Assembly: GCA_002869585.1 (NCBI GenBank)
Contig: PKUO01000057.1
Location: forward strand, 69,555-114,235
Length of the DNA stretch: 44,681 nucleotides
Origin: Sedimenticola sp.
GTDB taxonomy: Bacteria > Pseudomonadota > Gammaproteobacteria > Chromatiales > Chromatiaceae
Reading direction: 5' to 3'
The notes below the pieces were generated by a model that was not told the DNA's origin, did not search any database, and saw only the letters and a program-made list of their open reading frames with translations. Positions 16,791 to 26,141 of this stretch are shown piece by piece. The translations under genes and the position numbers were made by a program. Positions within the stretch are counted from its first letter, which is position 1; each line of letters starts with the position of its first letter.

Positions 16791-18920
16791 CTACTCCCGG
16801 TGACGCTTGAAAGAGCCGGCGCTGCCTGAGAAGGTGTTTGCATCCGCATGGGCAGGGGCCGCCTCGCTCTCTGCCAGGCGTTCACAGAAGAGTTCGAAAT
16901 CATCCACGGGCGCTTCACACCGGGTGCCGCTACAGATATAGGCACAAGGCCTGGCAGCCGCCTGCCGCGCATCCAGCAGACCGGGCAGATCTGCGGCATC
17001 ATCGGGGATAGCCAAGGTCATGCGTCGCGGGGCAAAGCGGCTGATCGCCCGCTCTTGCCAGTCCTGGGTCTCGATTGCCTTGCCGCGGATGACGATGGTC
17101 TCGGTGGGGTTGAGCTGCTCCTCGAGCGCCTCGAGCAGGCTGCAGTGGGCGTGGGGAATCTGTTGAATATGCGCCCAGCCCGCTTTCAGGGTCTGTTCGG
17201 CCGCATACAGGAAGCGCGGCTCACCCAGCAGATGGCCAAGCCGGGCCAGTGCATGGGCTGCGACTCCGTTACCGGCGGGGGTGGAGTCATCGCCCAGAGG
17301 TTTGGGGCGATGGATCAGCTGCTCGTGATCATCGGCGGTGAAGAAAAAACCGCCCTGTTCTCTGTCCTGAAAGTGCTCCAGCAGGATCTCGGCCAGTTCG
17401 GTGGCGAAGTCGAGATCGGCGCTGTCCCAGCGAGCCTGAAGCAGCTCCAGCAGGGCATCGATCAGATAGGCATAGTCATCCAGATAGGCTGGCAGGGCGG
17501 ATACACCGTCACGGTGAGTGGCGAGCAGCCGGTTGTCCTGCCAGAGGTGCTGGCGGATGAATGCCAGGGCCCGTTCCGCCGAAGCGATATAGTCGGCGTT
17601 ACCGAAAATCCGCCCGGCACGCACCATGCCCTTGATCATCAGAGCATTCCAGGAGGTGAGGATCTTTTCATCGCGCCCTGGGTGGATGCGCTGTTCACGC
17701 ACGGCAAACAGCTTTTCCCTGGCGCTCTGCAACAATTTCCGGGCCTGCTCGCCACTGCTGCCCAGGGTTTCGTTCAGCTGGGCGACACTAGCATAGTTAT
17801 GCAGGTGCCATGCGCCCTCGAAATTGGCCGCCTGGTTTAGGCCGTAATAGAGGGCGAAGTGGCGGTACTCATCGTCACCCAGATGTTGCTTCACCTCCTC
17901 CGGGGTCCAGATGAAGAAGCGGCCCTCTGCACCCTCGCTGTCGGCGTCCAGCGTCGAGTAGTAGCCCCCCGCCGGTGATTGCATCTCGCGCATCACCCAC
18001 TCGGCGGTCTTTTCAGCGGTCTCCCTGAAAAGTGGCTTGCCGGTCGCCAGCCAGATATCGCTGTAGAGGGTGAGCAGCGGTCCGTTGTCATACAGCATCT
18101 TTTCGAAGTGGGGGATCATCCACTGATCGTCCACCGAGTAGCGGCAGAAACCGCCTCCCAGTTGATCATTGAATCCGCCCAGCGCCATGCGCGTCAGGCT
18201 GTGGTCGACGATGTATAGCGAGCGTGGATCAGCCGCACCCTGTGTTGCCGTGGCCGCCCAGTGGCGCAGCATACGGTTGAGGCTGGTGGGGTGGGGGAAC
18301 TTGGGGGCCTGGCCGAAGCCGCCGTGGGTTTCATCGAAGCTGCGCGCGAGCTGTTGTCGGGCGTTTTCCAGTGGCCCGGAATCGAGCGCTTCATCAGTGT
18401 CCGTTTCTGGATTGAGGCTGGAGAGCGCCTGCAGCAGTGACTGGTTCTGCTCGCCAATCTCCTTTTTCTGGGTCTGGTAGGCGTGCGCGACGCTGGTCAG
18501 GATATCCTTGAAGCAGGGCATGCCGTAACGGGGCTCCTTGGGAAAATAGGTGCCGGCGAAAAAGGGGATCTGATCATCCGGGGTGAGAAACACCGTCAAG
18601 GGCCAGCCGCCGGGTCGTTGGGAGAGCAACTGGTGGGCTGACTGGTAGATCTTGTCCAGATCCGGCCGCTCCTCCCGGTCCACCTTGATATTGATGAACA
18701 ACTCGTTCATCAGCGCGGCGGTCTCCTCGTCTTCAAAGGACTCGTGCGCCATGACATGACACCAGTGACAGGCCGAGTAACCGATGGAGAGCATGATCGG
18801 CTTGCCCTGTTCACGCGCCATTGCCAGCGCCTGCTCATCCCAGGGATGCCAGTGCACGGGATTCTCCGCATGTTGTTGCAGGTAGGGGCTGGTGCAGTCC
18901 TGAAGTCGGTTGCCTTGCAT
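16791..18920 (-). CDS. Thioredoxin-domain protein of the DUF255/YyaL (spermatogenesis-associated protein 20) family
   Basis: A protein of about 709 residues with an N-terminal thioredoxin-like domain (about 1-160) followed by an (alpha/alpha)6-barrel-like domain. The N-terminus has [14 protein letters not shown] and the redox motif [16 protein letters not shown] (CxxC near residue 50). [18 protein letters not shown] and [12 protein letters not shown] follow, which define DUF255. The second part includes [17 protein letters not shown] and HFEKMLYDN. Biochemical function is unknown across the family. The ATG at 18920 has GAGAG before it; an in-frame ATG four codons upstream (18932) is possible. 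It is convergent with the MocR gene and divergent from the guanine deaminase gene. Confidence 0.9.
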   Translation of the reverse strand: MQGNRLQDCTSPYLQQHAENPVHWHPWDEQALAMAREQGKPIMLSIGYSACHWCHVMAHESFEDEETAALMNELFINIKVDREERPDLDKIYQSAHQLLSQRPGGWPLTVFLTPDDQIPFFAGTYFPKEPRYGMPCFKDILTSVAHAYQTQKKEIGEQNQSLLQALSSLNPETDTDEALDSGPLENARQQLARSFDETHGGFGQAPKFPHPTSLNRMLRHWAATATQGAADPRSLYIVDHSLTRMALGGFNDQLGGGFCRYSVDDQWMIPHFEKMLYDNGPLLTLYSDIWLATGKPLFRETAEKTAEWVMREMQSPAGGYYSTLDADSEGAEGRFFIWTPEEVKQHLGDDEYRHFALYYGLNQAANFEGAWHLHNYASVAQLNETLGSSGEQARKLLQSAREKLFAVREQRIHPGRDEKILTSWNALMIKGMVRAGRIFGNADYIASAERALAFIRQHLWQDNRLLATHRDGVSALPAYLDDYAYLIDALLELLQARWDSADLDFATELAEILLEHFQDREQGGFFFTADDHEQLIHRPKPLGDDSTPAGNGVAAHALARLGHLLGEPRFLYAAEQTLKAGWAHIQQIPHAHCSLLEALEEQLNPTETIVIRGKAIETQDWQERAISRFAPRRMTLAIPDDAADLPGLLDARQAAARPCAYICSGTRCEAPVDDFELFCERLAESEAAPAHADANTFSGSAGSFKRHRE

Positions 18921-19091
18921 GGTTTCTCTCATTTCATCGGTTATGCCTTGAGACGATAATGGCAGAAAACGCTATCCCATCAAGGCCCAAAATACGTGGT
19001 TTAGTCCCTGAACTGACCAGATACCCTTTTCGTTGCTGTTGAATTGGCTCTAAACTGAACCCCCACACATAACCTGCAATAGGATTGCTCT

Positions 19092-19559
19092 GTGGATAAA
19101 ATCTACATGTCAGAGGCCATCGCCCTTGCCCGGCGCGGTGTTGAACGAGGTGATGGCGGGCCTTTCGGCGCGGTGATTGTCAAAGATGGGCAGATTGTCG
19201 GTCGTGGCTGGAACCGGGTGGTGGGTCGCAATGATCCCACGGCCCACGCCGAGATGGAGGCGATCCGCGATGCCGCTCAACACCTCGGGCAGTTCCATCT
19301 CGAAGGCTGCCAACTCTTTAGCAGTTGCGAACCCTGCCCCATGTGTCTCAGCGCGGCCTACTGGGCGCATATCGAGCAGATCTATTTCGCCGCCAGCGAG
19401 CAGGATGCCGCCGAGATCGGTTTTGATGATCGTTTCATTGGCGAAGAGTTGAGCAAGCCACCCCGTGATCGGACAATCAAGGCCCGGCAGATTCAGAGAG
19501 AAGAGGCCTTGGAGGTGTTTGCCCAGTGGCGGGAAAGCACAATAAAGCGACCATACTGA
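19092..19559 (+). CDS. guaD: Guanine deaminase (cytidine deaminase fold)
   Basis: Zinc-dependent deaminase of 155 residues that converts guanine to xanthine. Zinc ligands are H52 in PTAHAEME and C82/C85 in SCEPCPMC, with E54 as the proton shuttle. The C-terminal half, with IGFDDRFIGEELSKPPRDRT, resembles the Bacillus subtilis GuaD pattern much more than tRNA adenosine deaminase TadA. A related nucleoside deaminase remains possible. The start is a GTG at 19092, 9 nt after a short AGG. Expression is independent as the upstream gene is divergent; nothing obvious follows it. Cytosolic. Confidence 0.8.
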   Translation: MDKIYMSEAIALARRGVERGDGGPFGAVIVKDGQIVGRGWNRVVGRNDPTAHAEMEAIRDAAQHLGQFHLEGCQLFSSCEPCPMCLSAAYWAHIEQIYFAASEQDAAEIGFDDRFIGEELSKPPRDRTIKARQIQREEALEVFAQWRESTIKRPY

Positions 19560-19649
19560 AGCTGAGGTGCTCAATCGCAGACTGATTAGACCTGATAAAA
19601 AACGTCATTATTTTCTTTCGCGTTCATTCGTCGCTTTCGTAATTCCTGC

Positions 19650-19925
19650 TTAAAAATTGCGGTTGTCTATGTGCAACCCGTCTCCCTCGTACCGCAAATA
19701 GTGCTTTGGAAAATCGCTATGTGATCTGGTCGCGCCTTTAGAAATAAACAGGCGACAGTGTGATTGGGTCGAGGTTTTTCCTGCCTGAAGCGGGAGTAGT
19801 GTTGGCACCCTGCAGTGAGGGCAAGTTATCTGGCCGGAGCTGCAGAAACTCTCCAGCTGACACAGATCAGCCACGGTTTGAAGTATTTCGGGTTGGGCTT
19901 CATCACCATGCATTTCACGGTGCAT
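19650..19925 (-). CDS. Small Cys-containing hypothetical protein, doubtful
   Basis: A 91-codon frame in the spacer between guaD and the PKD/haem gene. It encodes CPHC (C35 and C38) and further cysteines at residues 22, 28 and 57, which could form a zinc ribbon, but the pattern is irregular. There is no ribosome-binding site at the ATG (19925) and no recognised family. The rest of the roughly 450-bp spacer (19560-20016) is AT-richer than its surroundings and shows no RNA gene or clear terminator. It is listed because the gap has nothing else in it. Confidence 0.25.
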   Translation of the reverse strand: MHREMHGDEAQPEILQTVADLCQLESFCSSGQITCPHCRVPTLLPLQAGKTSTQSHCRLFISKGATRSHSDFPKHYLRYEGDGLHIDNRNF

Positions 19926-20016
19926 AGGCCACTAGAACGTTAGTGACTCATTTCACGTTATGAGAAATCGCCTCTATTTCAGAGGGCGTTTCAAAATGCA
20001 CATATCAGGAGAGAGT

Positions 20017-22209
20017 ATGTTTTCCAAAATTTCGAAACCGCAACTATTGCGGTTGAAACTATTACCCATTGCCGTATCTCTGGTAACGCTTGCACCAGTG
20101 ACGGCCGTGCAGGCTGAAAGCAGTTTTCTTAACGCTTGGCAAAGCCGTTATCCGTCTTCGCTGTCAGATGAAAATGTCGCGGCATCTGGACGTGACTGTA
20201 CACTCTGTCACGATCCAGATAGCCGTTCACGATTGAATGCCTATGGTTGGGATTACATGCAGAGTGGCCGGAATTTTGCGGCAATTGAAAATCTCGATTC
20301 CGACAATGATCCGACCGGTTCCACCAACCTGGAGGAGATCAATCTCAACACCCAGCCCGGTTGGACCACGGGTGCCACTAATGAAATCTATAATTTTAGC
20401 AGCCTCCTGACGAGTGCTGCGCTGCCACCATCAGGTGTTGCCGGAGATCTTGATCCGGCGGATGGCAACCAGCCGCCGACCGCCGATGCCAATGGCCCTT
20501 ACACCGGGACGGAAGGCGTTCCGGTGGCCTTCGACGGCAGTGGTTCCAATGACCTGGACGGGAACATTGTTGCCTATGACTGGGACTTTGGCGATGGAAG
20601 TACAGGTACGGGGCAATCCCCGACCCACACCTATGCAGGCACAGGCACATTCGATGTCGAACTGGTGGTAACCGATGATGCCGGCGATACCGATTCTGCC
20701 ATGACAACCGCCACGATCGGCGTTGGGAATCAGGCCCCGGTGGCCGATGCCAATGGTCCCTATTCCGGAACCGTGAATGTCGCGGTGAGTTTTGACGGCA
20801 GCGGTTCCAACGATCCGGATGGATCGATAGTCAGTTATGACTGGGACTTCGGCGATGGTTCAAGTGGAAGCGGCGCAACGCCCAGCCATGCCTATGGATC
20901 GCCAGGCACCTATAACGTTGCCCTTACAGTGACCGATGATCAGGGTGTGACAGACTCAGCCAACAGTACGGCTACAATCGATGCTGGTAATCAGGCGCCG
21001 ATCGCTGACGCCGGTGGTACCTACAGCGGTACAGTGGGCGTTGCTCTGGGGTTTGATGGCAGCGGCTCCAATGATCCGGATGGATCGATAGTCAGTTATG
21101 ACTGGGACTTCGGTGACGGTAACTCGGCTACCGGGTCTAACCCAAGCCACAGCTATGCCGCAGTGGGCAACTACAATGTGACCCTGACAGTGACCGATGA
21201 TGAGGGCGCGAGCAATCAGGATACCACTACTGCAAACATCGGTGCCGTGGACAATGCGTCACCAGTAGCCGACGCCAATGGCCCGTACAACGGTACAGTG
21301 GGTGAACCAGTCAGTTTCGATGGCACCGGTTCAACCGATTCGGACGGTAGCATTGTCGCCTACGATTGGGACTTTGGCGATGGTTCAGCCGGAACTGGTC
21401 CCACTCCAACCCATACCTATGCAACAGATGGAACCTACAATGTAACGCTGACCGTTACGGACAATAGTAATGCCGGGGATTCGGCAACGACTACTGCCAC
21501 TATCGGTGTGGGTAATCAGGCCCCAGTGGCTGATGCCAATGGCCCATACAGCGGTACGTTGGGACTGCCCGTGGAGTTCGATGGAACCGGCTCTTCTGAT
21601 GACTGTGATATCCTTGCCTATGATTGGGACTTCGGTGATGGAACAACCGGTACTGGTCCGACACCGGCGCACACCTATGATGTGGCGGATACCTACAACG
21701 TTACACTGACGGTGACTGATGATATGGGTGTAGCGGACTCTGCGGGGACTACTGTGACAGTTGCGCCGGTAGTGACTGGTGCAGATGTGTACCTGAGAGA
21801 GCTTTGGGCAGTCGACTCTAAAAAGATCAGAGTAGGCAAGAAAAAGTCCATGCAGATCATTGCGGTGGGTGATGGTACGGTTGCCCAAGGGGCCACAGCC
21901 ACTCTTGCTGTGATGGCTCCATCTGAAGGGATCAGGGTGACCGTTAAGCGTGAATCGGTCAGCAAGCAGGTCAAGCCTGGAAAACGGTTGACCAAGTTCA
22001 AGTTCAAGGCAGACATCGTGTGTCTGCAGACCGGAGACTATCCACTCCAGTGGACGGCAACAGTCACTGCAGACCAGAACGCGAACCCAGGTAATGACAC
22101 CGTCTCAGGTGAAACAACGGTAAGCTGTAAGAAGGGACGCGTGAAAGATGATGATCGCGACGATGATCATGATGACGACCGTGAAGATGACGACGACCAC
22201 GATGATTAA
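20017..22209 (+). CDS. Secreted monohaem cytochrome-like protein with five PKD domains and an acidic tail
   Basis: The 730-residue protein has a signal peptide (residues 1-33, cleavage after VQA). A short N-terminal domain follows with a single CxxCH haem motif, CTLCH at 61-65. Five PKD (beta-sandwich) repeats of about 87 residues lie at 151-585; each opens like NQAPVADANGPY and contains YDWDFGDG. An uncharacterised beta-rich domain (589-700) is followed by a tail of Asp, His and Arg (DDRDDDHDDDREDDDDH). Electron transfer or adhesion at the cell surface is inferred; no enzyme domain is seen. GGAGAGAGT just before the ATG at 20017 sets the start. It is monocistronic, with its own terminator. 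A 41-nt stretch is identical between repeats 2 and 3. Confidence 0.8.
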   Translation: MFSKISKPQLLRLKLLPIAVSLVTLAPVTAVQAESSFLNAWQSRYPSSLSDENVAASGRDCTLCHDPDSRSRLNAYGWDYMQSGRNFAAIENLDSDNDPTGSTNLEEINLNTQPGWTTGATNEIYNFSSLLTSAALPPSGVAGDLDPADGNQPPTADANGPYTGTEGVPVAFDGSGSNDLDGNIVAYDWDFGDGSTGTGQSPTHTYAGTGTFDVELVVTDDAGDTDSAMTTATIGVGNQAPVADANGPYSGTVNVAVSFDGSGSNDPDGSIVSYDWDFGDGSSGSGATPSHAYGSPGTYNVALTVTDDQGVTDSANSTATIDAGNQAPIADAGGTYSGTVGVALGFDGSGSNDPDGSIVSYDWDFGDGNSATGSNPSHSYAAVGNYNVTLTVTDDEGASNQDTTTANIGAVDNASPVADANGPYNGTVGEPVSFDGTGSTDSDGSIVAYDWDFGDGSAGTGPTPTHTYATDGTYNVTLTVTDNSNAGDSATTTATIGVGNQAPVADANGPYSGTLGLPVEFDGTGSSDDCDILAYDWDFGDGTTGTGPTPAHTYDVADTYNVTLTVTDDMGVADSAGTTVTVAPVVTGADVYLRELWAVDSKKIRVGKKKSMQIIAVGDGTVAQGATATLAVMAPSEGIRVTVKRESVSKQVKPGKRLTKFKFKADIVCLQTGDYPLQWTATVTADQNANPGNDTVSGETTVSCKKGRVKDDDRDDDHDDDREDDDDHDD

Positions 22210-22241
22210 TCATTCGCTGGTCTAGACATCTGACCCAACGG

Positions 22242-22270
22242 GGGGAGGAGGCAACTCCTCCCCTTTTTTT
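22242..22270 (+). terminator. Rho-independent terminator after the PKD/haem gene
   Basis: GGGGAGGAG (22242-22250), loop GCAA, CTCCTCCCC (22255-22263), then seven T (22264-22270). The stem is perfect and lies 33 bp after the stop codon. The convergent channel-like gene ends 3 bp beyond it. Confidence 0.92.
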
Positions 22271-22272
22271 AT

Positions 22273-22767
22273 TTAACCTCTCGTCTGCTTCTTCTTGAGG
22301 TGTTCGACATGAACGATCAGTGTGTCAACCGTCTCCTTGAGCAGGTCGAGCTCATCGACAGTCAGATCATTCAGCTGTTCCAGGTTGTACTCGATGGTGT
22401 CGATGATCTTTTTGTGTGGGCGCTGCATGGGGCGCATGAAGTAGGTTGTCACCGTGGCCACGATAGCGCCAAAAAACAGTACCGAGCCCACCACAATCCA
22501 CAGGCCGCCAAACAGCAGGGCCAGACCGGATGTGGGCATATCGGCAATGCCGGCCGTGGAAAATGCCGCCACACCCCAGTACAGAGCCTCGCCATAGGAG
22601 TTGATGGCCGCCCCTTCGACATTCTTTTCTGCGAGGTAGATGCCAGCGGAAAACAGCAGCCAGAGTAAAATCAGCAAAAGTACCAGTTTTGTAAACGGCG
22701 TGTGAACGGAGACGTCTTTGAGGAATCGCTTGAAGCGCGTGCGTGAGTTTGCGCGTCGCATGGCCAT
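22273..22767 (-). CDS. Two-transmembrane ion-channel-like protein with a non-canonical pore loop
   Basis: A 164-residue protein with a basic N-terminus, two membrane helices (about 26-46 and 82-108), a re-entrant pore-helix-like segment between them (YWGVAAFSTAGIADMP, residues 63-78) and a C-terminal coiled coil (about 122-160). This is the layout of 2-TM potassium channels (Ion_trans_2). However, the selectivity filter consensus TVGYGD is replaced by TAGIAD, so potassium selectivity is doubtful. It is probably a tetrameric inner-membrane protein. The start has no strong ribosome-binding site. It is downstream of metA on the same strand, separated by 118 bp, and may have its own promoter. Confidence 0.7.
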   Translation of the reverse strand: MAMRRANSRTRFKRFLKDVSVHTPFTKLVLLLILLWLLFSAGIYLAEKNVEGAAINSYGEALYWGVAAFSTAGIADMPTSGLALLFGGLWIVVGSVLFFGAIVATVTTYFMRPMQRPHKKIIDTIEYNLEQLNDLTVDELDLLKETVDTLIVHVEHLKKKQTRG

Positions 22768-22885
22768 GCCCCCTTAACAGGAGAAACGCATCAGAATATC
22801 CCGGCAAACCCCTTGCCTTGTTATCGCGGGCAGAGTGACAGGCCTGGAGACAGCGGCCTGTGCATCTTCTACTCAAGTATAGCTT

Positions 22886-23956
22886 TTACAGGTCCAAACC
22901 CAGCGGATTGTCAGGATCAATGCCATCCATGAACGGCAATTTGCGCTCCCTGTGGGTGATCTGGTAGACCAGACCCATCCAGTTACCGATGATCCCTTCT
23001 GCCGTGTCGTGCCAGGTATTGTCCAGGTGCCCGGTGATCAGGTGCTCGGGCAGTTCAGGAAGGGCCGAGTCGTTCCCCAGCGCATTGTCCAGGCGCAGGC
23101 GGAATTCGTTGAGAATGGCCTGTTCGCGCGACAGGAAGTAGTTATCCGGAAAGGGCGGATAATCACGACGTGCACCGGTGGCATAGCGCAACACCTCGCG
23201 CTTGAACTCCTTGAGCAGGCTGATTGTTTCGTATTCGGGGTGGCCCTGGAAAAAGATCACCCGAAAACCGTCCCTGCTGGTCGCAAGGTGCACGCCCGCC
23301 GCTTCACTCTCCACCAGCACGTGCAGGCCGGCGGCTTCGAACTGATTGCGGGAGATGTGGTTGAAGCGCGAGTGGGGGACGTCAAACCGGGTGTTGACGT
23401 CGTGCACCAGGGGGTGGGTTCGGTGTATCACCCGGTGCGGATAGACGCCCCAGCGCTTGAAGCCCAGTGGCTGGCGCTTCTGCTTGTGACTGTGTTGCAG
23501 CACGGCATGGGTTGCCAGGCAGGAGCAGATAGTGGAGGTGACATTCTCATGGGCCCAGTTGACCACATCGCTCAGAGGTTCCCAGAAGGGCTCCTGGGCC
23601 AGATCGGGGTGAGTGACATTCGCGCCGGTGATGATCAGCGCATCCAGACCGTCCTCGCGGATCTTGTCGAATGGCTCGTAGAATTTGTCGATATGCGCGC
23701 GCGCCTTTTCCCCGCGCGGCAGCTCATCCAGGGTGAACGGGTGCACGTAAAACTGGGCGATCGGATTGCTCTCGCCGACCAGTTGAAAGAACTGGCGCTC
23801 GGTGGCCTCCAGGGCGGCATCCGGCATCATGTTGAGCAGGCCGATATGCAGTTCGCGGATATCCTGTTGGGAGGCGCGTGTCGGCTGCAGGATGGTCTGT
23901 CCGTTTTGCCGCAGGCGATTGAAAGTCGGCAGATCGTTATGTGATACCAGTGGCAT
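22886..23956 (-). CDS. metA: Homoserine O-acyltransferase of the MetA type
   Basis: Activates homoserine with an acyl-CoA in the first committed step of methionine synthesis; cytosolic. The 356-residue protein is longer than E. coli MetA (309) at its C-terminus. The catalytic cysteine is C146 in STICSCLATHA, aligning with C142 of E. coli. His and Glu follow in GHPEYE (H239 and E241). The residue matching E. coli G111, which together with Glu in acetyl-CoA enzymes marks acyl specificity, is Thr115 here, so succinyl or acetyl preference is open. It sits 14 bp after the P-loop gene on minus, so the two are probably co-transcribed. Confidence 0.87.
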   Translation of the reverse strand: MPLVSHNDLPTFNRLRQNGQTILQPTRASQQDIRELHIGLLNMMPDAALEATERQFFQLVGESNPIAQFYVHPFTLDELPRGEKARAHIDKFYEPFDKIREDGLDALIITGANVTHPDLAQEPFWEPLSDVVNWAHENVTSTICSCLATHAVLQHSHKQKRQPLGFKRWGVYPHRVIHRTHPLVHDVNTRFDVPHSRFNHISRNQFEAAGLHVLVESEAAGVHLATSRDGFRVIFFQGHPEYETISLLKEFKREVLRYATGARRDYPPFPDNYFLSREQAILNEFRLRLDNALGNDSALPELPEHLITGHLDNTWHDTAEGIIGNWMGLVYQITHRERKLPFMDGIDPDNPLGLDL

Positions 23957-23970
23957 GGTAACGGCTCCGG

Positions 23971-24825
23971 TTAGCGCCAGCGTTTGCGGGCAATGGCTTG
24001 TTCGAGCAGGCCGATGAAGTCCTGGTCGTCGCGCACCAGACTTACCTCTTTCGAGGTAACGGTGTAGCCCAGGGGTTCGGCAATCGCCTTGTAGCGGGGG
24101 ATGCGCGAACGGAACAGGTGTGGAAAGATCCAGCGGGTGAAATCATCCGGATCCATCTCAGCGGCATATTCCAGTCCCTTTTCCTCCAGGTAGCCGCGCA
24201 ACTGTTCCTCGAGGAACGCCGGGCGAAAATAGAGGGGTTTGGGGTCGTCCACGGCGCGCTGAATCAACTCCTCCTCTTCACCAGGCTCGGTTGCCTGGAT
24301 ATAGAGGATCAGGCTGTGCCGGTCGAGTAGATCGATCACCCCCTGATCTTCGAGGTCGCACAGACTGCCCCCCACATCGTTGACGAAGTGCTGGTAACCG
24401 TAGATCTCCTGGGCCTTGCGGATAAAGGCGGGGACATCCATCATGGCGTCGATTTCCGCTTGCCGGTAGAGGGCCTGGCGCTGGGTGAACTCCTTCAGCG
24501 GCGTGCCGCCCAGGGCCGGATTGCCGAGTTTGCCGACGAAGCAGAGCACCGGGCCGAGATCGTCCACCTTGATGTTGTTGCGGATATAGATCCAGTCCTT
24601 GCGCAGCAAGCCACGCAGGAACGGCAGGCGCATCGCCTGCTGCTTGATGACATCGAGGATGTGGTCATCCAGATAACGGGTGCCGATGCGATAGTCGCCG
24701 GAGTAGTGAAACCAGTTGTACCTGCGCAAGGTTTTCGACAGATGGGTCTTGCCCACGCCGGACATGCCGAGCAGGGTAATGCTCTTGTTTTTCCAGGCTC
24801 GGAACTCTTCCAGACTCAGTTTCAC
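23971..24825 (-). CDS. P-loop ATPase or kinase-like protein of unknown role
   Basis: An N-terminal Walker A motif GMSGVGKTHLSK is followed by a long alpha/beta C-terminus without a recognised family signature (GSLCDLEDQGVIDLLDRHSLILYIQA, then HLFRSRIPRYKAIAEP near the end). The P-loop and its size suggest a nucleoside/shikimate-kinase-like fold, but no substrate motif is visible. It precedes metA by 14 bp, suggesting a link to methionine or sulfur metabolism. A GTG at 24825 (MKLSLEEF) with AAGG 9 nt upstream is preferred. The frame is open to an ATG at 24885, but a TATAAT-like box ends only 3 bp before that ATG, so it may be promoter sequence. Confidence 0.7.
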   Translation of the reverse strand: MKLSLEEFRAWKNKSITLLGMSGVGKTHLSKTLRRYNWFHYSGDYRIGTRYLDDHILDVIKQQAMRLPFLRGLLRKDWIYIRNNIKVDDLGPVLCFVGKLGNPALGGTPLKEFTQRQALYRQAEIDAMMDVPAFIRKAQEIYGYQHFVNDVGGSLCDLEDQGVIDLLDRHSLILYIQATEPGEEEELIQRAVDDPKPLYFRPAFLEEQLRGYLEEKGLEYAAEMDPDDFTRWIFPHLFRSRIPRYKAIAEPLGYTVTSKEVSLVRDDQDFIGLLEQAIARKRWR

Positions 24826-24965
24826 GATGTTTGGCCTTCTCAGTGTTCTGATTACAACAGGGCTCTCCCGTTCGGCGGGAAACATCCATTATATACGGAA
24901 AATAGCCTGCTTCCTGTTGTTTGTAGTGGGGTTTTATGCCGTTGGTGATCAGGGATTGGGCCAGG

Positions 24966-26132
24966 CTAGCCTGGCGCCTGGGTTTTATGGCGCAACTCCG
25001 ACACCCCGGCCATCAACGGCACCAGCAGCAGGAGTGCGCAGGTGAAGATGACACCTGGCCACTGGAACTGCTCCAGCATCAGGCCGCAGACGGAGATGCC
25101 GATCCAGCCGCCCAGGTAGTAGAACAGCACATACAGGGCGTTGGCCCTGCCCTGCCCACTGCTGACCTTGCGATTCAGCGCACCGACCGCCGCGGCGTGG
25201 ACCGCGAAGAAGCCGGTGCAGAGGGTCAGCAGCCCGGCAACCACTGCGATCAGCGACGGCAGTGAGACCAGAATCAGCGCCAGGGCCAGCAGCAGGGTGC
25301 CGGCCAGGAGTATCGGCCCGTTGCCGAAGCGATTGCCGAGGCGACCGGCAGTTGGTCCCATGAAAATGCCCATGACGTAGGTCAGGTAGAGCAGGGTGAT
25401 GATTTCGGTGGAGAAGTTGAAGGGTGCCGCGCTGAGCCGAAAGGGCAGGAAGTTGAACACCGAGGAGAAGATAAAAAAGCTGCCGGAGGCGGTGAGGTAG
25501 ATGCGCAGCAGTTCCCAACGCCTGATCAGTTTGAGAAAGCCGCCGTTAGTGGTCGTTTCTCTTGGCTGGGCGTGATCTTTTGGGAGGGTTTTCAGTGCGA
25601 CGGCCGCTGCAACCAGAATAAGCAGCGCGGCCGAGACGAAGGTGTAGCGCCAGTGCAGTGGCGGGTGAATCCAGCCGCCCAGCAAGCGGCCACCCAATCC
25701 GCCGAGAACGGTGGCGGAGATATAGGCCCCCATGATGACGTTCAGGCGCTCGACCGGTAGGGTTCTGGCCAGGTAGGCGGCCAGACAGGTGGTCATTGCC
25801 GGAATGAACAGACCCTGCAGAAAGCGTGCGCCAATCAGAATCCACAGGTTATCGGTGATTGCGCAGATGATGCCGGCGCTGGCGACGGTCAGGCCGCCGA
25901 TCAGGATGATCGGGCGAATCGGGTAGTGGTCGGCCGCCGCGCCGAACGGCAGGTTGGCCAGGGCGATGCCGAGAATCACCGCCGCCACGGTATAGGAGAC
26001 GGTCGCAGGGTCTGCACCGAACTCCTGTTGCAGCACCGGCAACACCGGTTGAGTGATGTAGACGTTGGTGAAGGAGGCGGCTACCAGTGAGAAGACCGTC
26101 AGCTGTAGCCAGAATTGCGCCCGCTCGCCCAT
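24966..26132 (-). CDS. MFS transporter (multidrug efflux type)
   Basis: The 388-residue protein has about 12 membrane helices with the MFS pattern. The loop 2-3 motif A is present in degenerate form (GAAADHYPIRP), and the helix-4 region has RFLQGLFIPAM. The N-terminus TNVYITQPVLPVLQQEF and the repeat of the two halves resemble YnfM-like transporters. The substrate is not predictable. It begins 10 bp after the RND permease stop and lies last in the padR-adaptor-RND-MFS operon, so it is probably co-regulated by PadR. The pairing of an MFS exporter with an RND pump in one operon is less usual. Confidence 0.85.
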   Translation of the reverse strand: MGERAQFWLQLTVFSLVAASFTNVYITQPVLPVLQQEFGADPATVSYTVAAVILGIALANLPFGAAADHYPIRPIILIGGLTVASAGIICAITDNLWILIGARFLQGLFIPAMTTCLAAYLARTLPVERLNVIMGAYISATVLGGLGGRLLGGWIHPPLHWRYTFVSAALLILVAAAVALKTLPKDHAQPRETTTNGGFLKLIRRWELLRIYLTASGSFFIFSSVFNFLPFRLSAAPFNFSTEIITLLYLTYVMGIFMGPTAGRLGNRFGNGPILLAGTLLLALALILVSLPSLIAVVAGLLTLCTGFFAVHAAAVGALNRKVSSGQGRANALYVLFYYLGGWIGISVCGLMLEQFQWPGVIFTCALLLLVPLMAGVSELRHKTQAPG

Positions 26133-26141
26133 TGCCTCCGC

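Noticed and set aside
16848-17840. A 330-codon open frame opposite the DUF255 gene
   Set aside because: Shadow of the DUF255 gene, which has clear motifs and correct length.
22952-23944. A 330-codon open frame opposite metA
   Set aside because: Antisense to metA with its catalytic residues intact.
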